From positions 1 through 9,275 of the forward strand of contig WSZW01000186.1 of the NCBI GenBank assembly GCA_013139905.1: DNA of 9,275 nt, given 5' to 3'. A program made the translations under genes and the position numbers. This DNA is from an archaeon (GTDB lineage Archaea; EX4484-52; B79-G9). A model generated the notes under the pieces. It searched no databases and was not told the origin of the DNA. It was given only the letters and a program-made list of their open reading frames with translations. The first letter of the stretch is position 1. Each line of letters opens with the position of its first letter. Of the stretch, positions 6,080-9,275 are shown piece after piece.

Positions 6080-7172
6080 GTCAGAGCAAATAATTGATAA
6101 ATTAAAAAACATTGGAGTTGACACGCTAAAAGAAATAAATGAAGGTAAAAACCCAACACTTACAATTTTACAAAGATCCCTTAATAATGTTTATTTTGAC
6201 AAAAACACCGGACTTATAATGCTTGGCGATAAAACCCAAAAAAGAACCTATTTTAACATAAATCAGGCAAAAAAATTCATGCAAACATTGCTCGTCGCAA
6301 AACAGATAAAATGGATTTTAGAGCAAAAACAACCAGCCCTATCCACCAGACAGTTGTATTATACTTTAAAACATAGCATATCCGGCACAAAAGAAAACAC
6401 TTTTGACGACCAGCAAACCGAATCCGACCCAATAATAGAAGATATTGAAGTTATGACCGACGCTCTTCGGGAACAATTAAAGCTAATCGCAACACCAAAC
6501 GGCGTTATAGCAGGACCACTAACAGTAAACGAATCAACTGGTGAGTCTCTTAATTACGCGAAAATGGGTTCTGCAGGCGGCGCAATTCCTCCAATCGTTG
6601 AAAAAGACGCATTTGATTTTACTTCATGCACCGCGGATTTTGTGTTGGTTGTTGAAAAATACGCAGTATGGAATCTTTTAAATCAGCAAAAATACTGGAA
6701 AAACGCAAATTGCATACTATTGACTGGAAAAGGACAGCCTGCAAGATCCGAGCGAAGATTGTTAAATAGACTTGCAAATGATTTGAAACTACCCGTATAT
6801 ATTTTTACAGACCTAGACCCGTGGGGGTACTACATTTATTCCGTGTATAAACAAGGCTCAATCAATCTTGCATTTTTCTCAGAAAAAGCAGGAACTCCGA
6901 GTGCAAAATACTTAGGTTTTTCAACAAAAGACGTAAAAGATTATGATATCCCGGCAAGCGCGCACATCAAATTAAACGATTTAGACATAAAAAGAATAAA
7001 AGAAATATCCAGTTATGATTGGTTCAAAAAGCCTGAATGGCAAAAAGAGCTGTCTAATTTAAAAAAGTTAGGCGTAAAAGTAGAACAAGATGCTCTTGTT
7101 GCAAAATCTATAGAATTCACGGCCAAAGAATATCTTCCAAAAAAACTCGAAGATATGGATTTCTTATCATAA
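6072..7172 (+). CDS. top6A: DNA topoisomerase VI subunit A (Spo11-like)
   Basis: This 366-residue subunit cuts both DNA strands and stays joined to the 5' ends through tyrosine; it is the archaeal relative of meiotic Spo11. The winged-helix/CAP region holds STRQLYYTLKHS (91-102), whose YY pair (96-97) carries the catalytic tyrosine. The Toprim domain shows the metal-binding glutamate in VLVVEKYAVW (E195) and the DxD motif in FTDLDPWGYYIY (D247, D249). LLTGKGQPARSERRLLNRL (216-234) matches the conserved segment between them. Length is typical. The start at 6072 is preferred to 6051 because of the GTGA motif, the 8-nt overlap with TopVIB, and the unrelated look of the seven extra residues. It is the last protein gene of the cluster; tRNA genes follow after 49 nt. 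Confidence 0.97.
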   Translation: MNESEQIIDKLKNIGVDTLKEINEGKNPTLTILQRSLNNVYFDKNTGLIMLGDKTQKRTYFNINQAKKFMQTLLVAKQIKWILEQKQPALSTRQLYYTLKHSISGTKENTFDDQQTESDPIIEDIEVMTDALREQLKLIATPNGVIAGPLTVNESTGESLNYAKMGSAGGAIPPIVEKDAFDFTSCTADFVLVVEKYAVWNLLNQQKYWKNANCILLTGKGQPARSERRLLNRLANDLKLPVYIFTDLDPWGYYIYSVYKQGSINLAFFSEKAGTPSAKYLGFSTKDVKDYDIPASAHIKLNDLDIKRIKEISSYDWFKKPEWQKELSNLKKLGVKVEQDALVAKSIEFTAKEYLPKKLEDMDFLS

Positions 7173-7182
7173 AGAAACATAC

Positions 7183-7192
7183 TTTTTAAAAA
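7183..7192 (+). promoter_or_regulatory. TATA box for the tRNA-Asn/tRNA-Phe unit
   Basis: TTTTTAAAAA is centred about 34 nt before the mature tRNA-Asn 5' end, which predicts a transcript start about 8 nt upstream of the tRNA. It is the core of a perfect 14-bp palindrome (7181-7194), so it could also pair as a short hairpin after TopVIA. Confidence 0.5.
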
Positions 7193-7221
7193 GTTGTTGT
7201 TGCAATTAAAGGATATTTGTT

Positions 7222-7297
7222 GCTCCTGTAGCTCAGTAGGTAGAGCACGTGGCTGTTAACCACGTTGTCGCAGGTTCGAATCCTGCCGGGAGCGCCA
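7222..7297 (+). tRNA. tRNA-Asn (anticodon GTT), CCA encoded
   Basis: A full cloverleaf can be drawn. The acceptor stem is GCTCCTG with CGGGAGC, the D stem GCTC/GAGC, the anticodon stem CGTGG/CCACG with loop CTGTTAA (anticodon GTT), and the T stem GCAGG/CCTGC with loop TTCGAAT. The discriminator base is G, and CCA follows in the DNA (7295-7297). There is no intron. The next tRNA begins 9 nt later, so both are probably cut from one transcript. Confidence 0.97.
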
Positions 7298-7306
7298 TTT
7301 ATAAAC

Positions 7307-7422
7307 GGGACGGTAGCTCAGCTGGTAGAGCGCTAGACTGAAGATTTCAAAATTTTGTTTTGTAAAAAACAAAAAGTTTAGATATCTAGTTGTCGCGTGT
7401 TCAAGTCACGCCCGTCCCACCA
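7307..7422 (+). tRNA. tRNA-Phe (anticodon GAA) with 40-nt intron, CCA encoded
   Basis: The exons form a complete cloverleaf: acceptor GGGACGG/CCGTCCC, D stem GCTC/GAGC, anticodon stem CTAGA (7333-7337) with TCTAG (7385-7389), and T stem GCGTG/CACGC with loop TTCAAGT. The discriminator is A, then encoded CCA at 7420-7422. The anticodon GAA is at 7340-7342. A 40-nt insertion (7344-7383) falls after nucleotide 37, the standard archaeal intron site. Removing it leaves 76 nt, the same length as the tRNA-Asn gene. The splicing endonuclease would need to act on this transcript before use. Confidence 0.95.
7344..7383 (+). other. tRNA-Phe intron at position 37/38 with a relaxed bulge-helix-bulge
   Basis: Folding gives a 4-bp central helix CTGA/TTAG (one G-U pair) with 3-nt bulges AGA (7342-7344) and ATA (7382-7384). 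Cutting after the second base of each bulge removes exactly 7344-7383 and leaves a normal 7-nt anticodon loop. The anticodon-stem side is well paired. The intron side is not paired next to the bulge; instead a 9-bp TTTTGTTTT/AAAACAAAA stem with a GTAA loop forms further in. The motif is therefore relaxed, not strict. Confidence 0.75.
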
Positions 7423-7442
7423 CAAACCAAAACAATGGTTTG
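7423..7442 (+). terminator. Hairpin directly after tRNA-Phe
   Basis: CAAACCA (7423-7429) pairs perfectly with TGGTTTG (7436-7442) across a 6-nt loop. It begins at the base after the encoded CCA. It may mark the 3' end of the tRNA transcript or guide processing; no T run follows, so termination is uncertain. Confidence 0.4.
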
Positions 7443-7452
7443 AGCGATGTGT

Positions 7453-7483
7453 TTGACACTCGAAACTAAAGTTTCGAGGTCAA
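7453..7483 (+). other. Strong hairpin in the tRNA spacer, possible small RNA element
   Basis: TTGAC plus CTCGAAAC (7453-7457 and 7459-7466) pair with GTTTCGAG plus GTCAA (7471-7483), giving 13 base pairs, a single bulged A (7458) and a TAAA loop. It is the most stable structure in the spacer. No C/D or H/ACA boxes are in the right places and no coding frame covers it. A function is not known. Confidence 0.45.
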
Positions 7484-7498
7484 TAGGTTATACAATTT

Positions 7499-7530
7499 AA
7501 ATTTTTCGTAAATTTCGAATTTACGAATTT
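7499..7530 (+). other. Third hairpin in the tRNA spacer, AT-rich
   Basis: CGTAAATT (7507-7514) pairs with AATTTACG (7518-7525) across a TCG loop, and the stem extends with AAATT (7499-7503) against AATTT (7526-7530) past a TTT bulge. With the two preceding hairpins it fills most of the 174-bp gap between tRNA-Phe and tRNA-Glu. The sequence is AT-rich, so this fold is less significant than the second one. Confidence 0.35.
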
Positions 7531-7562
7531 ATTGGTGTATTTATTTCACTCTAAAAATTGAG

Positions 7563-7570
7563 TTAAAAAT
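7563..7570 (+). promoter_or_regulatory. TATA box for tRNA-Glu
   Basis: TTAAAAAT is centred about 30 nt before the tRNA-Glu 5' end, predicting a transcript start 3-4 nt upstream of it. A run of six Ts (7589-7594) lies just before the gene and could end transcripts coming from the upstream tRNAs. Confidence 0.5.
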
Positions 7571-7596
7571 GAATCAAATTATCTTTACTTTTTTAC

Positions 7597-7673
7597 GCTC
7601 CTGTAGTGTAGTCCGGTAATCATTTGGGACTCTCACTCCCAAGACCCGGGTTCGATTCCCGGCGGGAGCACCA
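7597..7673 (+). tRNA. tRNA-Glu (anticodon CTC), CCA encoded
   Basis: The cloverleaf is complete: acceptor GCTCCTG/CGGGAGC, a short GTGT-type D arm with AGTCCGGTAATCAT typical of archaeal tRNA-Glu, anticodon stem TGGGA/TCCCA with loop CTCTCAC (anticodon CTC at 7632-7634), and T stem CCGGG/CCCGG with loop TTCGATT. The discriminator is A and CCA is encoded at 7671-7673. There is no intron. The CTC anticodon reads GAG, so a second tRNA-Glu with TTC must exist elsewhere for GAA, the common glutamate codon here. Confidence 0.96.
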
Positions 7674-7686
7674 ACGAATCCTCTGC

Positions 7687-7704
7687 ATAGTTTCTATAAA
7701 CTAT
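7687..7704 (+). terminator. Hairpin after tRNA-Glu
   Basis: ATAGTTT (7687-7693) pairs perfectly with AAACTAT (7698-7704) across a CTAT loop, 13 nt after the tRNA-Glu CCA end. It may help end the tRNA transcript. It overlaps the left edge of the next gene's TATA box, so the pairing could also be incidental. Confidence 0.35.
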
Positions 7705-7710
7705 ATATAT
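7701..7710 (+). promoter_or_regulatory. TATA box for the surface-protein gene
   Basis: CTATATATAT is centred about 26.5 nt before the ATG at 7732, again the spacing of a leaderless archaeal transcript. A second AT-rich block (7711-7720) is too close to the start codon to serve. Confidence 0.55.
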
Positions 7711-7731
7711 CTTTAAAAATCATATTTACTT

Positions 7732-9275
7732 ATGAAAAAAGCAGTATCCCCGTTAATTTCGGTAATGTTGGTTCTTGTGTTTACGGTTTCTATAAGTACT
7801 GTTATGTTAACATGGGTGACCGATTACACGAAAACAACAACACAAGCGGCAACAAAAACAGCATCAGGACCTAAAGGAATTACCTATTGCGCGAATTCTA
7901 ATGTTGATATATCTAATGTCGTGCTTAGAAATGTTCAAGTAACTTCAAATACGTCTGTTTCGTCTGGCGATACTAATTATTTTAATATTTCAGATATTTC
8001 AAGCTCTATAATTACATTTACTGGAAGAAGCACATCTATTCCTATAACCGATAATTTTGATAACGAAGATTATATTTCATCATTCACAAATATTTCTGTT
8101 TCCGGTGGCGTGGCTAAGCTTTCTGTAGGAGCGCCTACAATAAATCTATGGACAACAAACGAGGATTGGAATGGCGGCACACACACAAACACAACATCCG
8201 AATCAGACACTTTAGGTCTGTGCTGGGATGGTGGTCTTTATTGCAACTGGGATTACAGGAAACCGATAAACGTTTCATCAACATCAGAACTCACCGACTA
8301 CCAGATAAACCTGTCAGTGACCTGGGATTCCGACATGCAGGACAACTTCGAAGACATAAGATTCACTTATTATAATGCGACAACTGGCACAGAAACACAA
8401 ATTTCATATTGGATTGAATCAAACACGGCACAAACTAATGCACTTGTTTGGATAAAGTCAAATCTGACATCCGGCGACAATACAGTTTATATGTATTATG
8501 GAAATTCTGTAGTAACTAGTAGCAGTGACAATAGTACCACATTATTATATTATAATGATGGGACCATTTTAGATTTTGATGATTTGACTAATGTAATAAC
8601 TACATCGGGTTACATTCAGGTTTATGGCCCAAATGGACAACCAAACATATATCATACAATTACTACTGCTAACTTAGTTCCACCTTTTACATTTGAATTT
8701 GATTCTGCAAACTGGATGGTTGCACCTTCATGGGGGCATAATCATATGTATATTGTTGGTACTGGCTATAAACTAAATTTACGTATGAGTCATGGGGGTA
8801 CTGATTCAAATCTAATTGATGATACTTATGGAACTTTATATGCTCCATTTGATGATTGGACAACTACAACATGGCATCATTGGAAAATAGAAATGGATAC
8901 TAATGATTATGTTGCAATTCATAAAGACAATGTGTTATTGTATGATGGGATAAATCCATCACGGAATTTAGCAATTCAAACAGATTTACAATTTCAAGTA
9001 CTTGCAACAGGTTGGAGTGGTGGAAATTCATACATACGATTGGATAATCTTAAATTATATTCTTATACTGCCAATAGGCCAACAACATCATTCGGCGCAG
9101 AACAGAGCCAACCAACATCAGGCCAATACATTTCAAACACAACTGATACAATCAATACAATATCAAAACTCAAGGCGACATGGAACGCAACCGAGCTAAA
9201 TGCGAATGTCAATATTACCGTTGACATTTCAGCAGATAATGGAGTCAGTTGGTGTATGGGTATTGTCAATAATAC
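7732..9275 (+). CDS. Secreted surface protein with pilin-type N-terminus, DUF2341 and lectin-like modules (3' end missing)
   Basis: The frame opens at ATG 7732 and runs 514 codons to the window edge without a stop. The N-terminus KKAVSPLISVMLVLVFTVS resembles the archaeal pilin N-domain (VSPxI followed by a hydrophobic helix, about 6-29); cleavage before A4 by a prepilin peptidase is plausible. A Thr/Ala-rich stretch follows, then a beta-rich region to about 170. DUF2341 starts at W173 (WDYRKPINVS) and ends at YMYYGN (about 253-258). Residues about 312-445 look like a concanavalin/LamG-type beta sandwich (TTTWHHWKIEMD; RLDNLKLYSY). RPTTSFGAEQ (449-458) is a typical linker after such modules. 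A further beta domain begins near 470 and is cut off. The protein is probably an adhesin or minor pilin-like component on the cell surface; its ligand is unknown. It appears to be transcribed alone. Confidence 0.85.
   Translation, partial: MKKAVSPLISVMLVLVFTVSISTVMLTWVTDYTKTTTQAATKTASGPKGITYCANSNVDISNVVLRNVQVTSNTSVSSGDTNYFNISDISSSIITFTGRSTSIPITDNFDNEDYISSFTNISVSGGVAKLSVGAPTINLWTTNEDWNGGTHTNTTSESDTLGLCWDGGLYCNWDYRKPINVSSTSELTDYQINLSVTWDSDMQDNFEDIRFTYYNATTGTETQISYWIESNTAQTNALVWIKSNLTSGDNTVYMYYGNSVVTSSSDNSTTLLYYNDGTILDFDDLTNVITTSGYIQVYGPNGQPNIYHTITTANLVPPFTFEFDSANWMVAPSWGHNHMYIVGTGYKLNLRMSHGGTDSNLIDDTYGTLYAPFDDWTTTTWHHWKIEMDTNDYVAIHKDNVLLYDGINPSRNLAIQTDLQFQVLATGWSGGNSYIRLDNLKLYSYTANRPTTSFGAEQSQPTSGQYISNTTDTINTISKLKATWNATELNANVNITVDISADNGVSWCMGIVNN

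Noticed and set aside
7441..7500. Possible H/ACA RNA from the strong hairpin followed by ACA
   Set aside because: There is no internal pseudouridylation pocket, and the ACA at 7492 is not at the expected distance from a closing lower stem.
8148..8375. 75-codon plus-strand frame with many His/Arg residues
   Set aside because: It lies inside the surface-protein gene in another frame, across the DUF2341 block, with no start signals; the overlapping frame has clear domain homology.
1..9275. Defence system, transposon, phage or CRISPR array
   Set aside because: No repeats with spacers, transposase, integrase, nuclease-helicase pairs or terminal inverted repeats were found; most genes are core archaeal information-processing genes.

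Overview
This AT-rich window is archaeal. It carries both subunits of DNA topoisomerase VI, archaeal NMD3, aIF1A, a RIO1 kinase, an archaeal Dim2/Pno1-like KH protein, a family 4 uracil-DNA glycosylase, and a tRNA-Phe with an archaeal-type intron at position 37/38. TATA boxes lie about 27 nt before several start codons. The lineage cannot be fixed from the window alone. An AT-rich euryarchaeal, Altiarchaeota-like or DPANN-like genome is my guess; the rather short NMD3 and the pilin/DUF2341 surface protein fit this but do not prove it.

Layout, all genes on the + strand. (1) Positions 1-831 hold the 3' end of a DUF89/ARMT1-type phosphatase gene overlapping a family 4 (Fe-S) uracil-DNA glycosylase gene. 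(2) Positions 832-1024 are a non-coding boundary with one hairpin and a promoter. (3) Positions 1025-7172 form a dense information-processing cluster: NMD3, aIF1A, an unrecognised 277-residue gene, RIO1, the KH protein, TopVIB and TopVIA. (4) Positions 7173-7731 hold tRNA-Asn(GTT), intron-containing tRNA-Phe(GAA), a 174-bp spacer with three consecutive hairpins, and tRNA-Glu(CTC). All three tRNAs encode their CCA end. (5) From 7732 to the window end runs an incomplete gene for a large secreted protein with an archaeal pilin-type N-terminus, a DUF2341 module and a lectin-like module.

How the genes work together: NMD3 (60S/50S maturation), RIO1 and the KH protein (small-subunit maturation) and aIF1A (initiation) form a ribosome biogenesis and translation-start group. 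It is joined to topoisomerase VI, an arrangement seen in many archaea. Spacing and signals suggest two modes of translation start. Genes with their own TATA box begin almost exactly at the predicted transcript start (leaderless). Genes inside transcription units have a GTGA Shine-Dalgarno core 4-5 nt before ATG.

The least explained items are the orphan gene between aIF1A and RIO1, the hairpin-rich tRNA spacer, a PCNA-box-like peptide in the acidic tail of TopVIB, and the base-composition mosaic of the surface-protein gene. I see no CRISPR array, transposon, phage or defence system.
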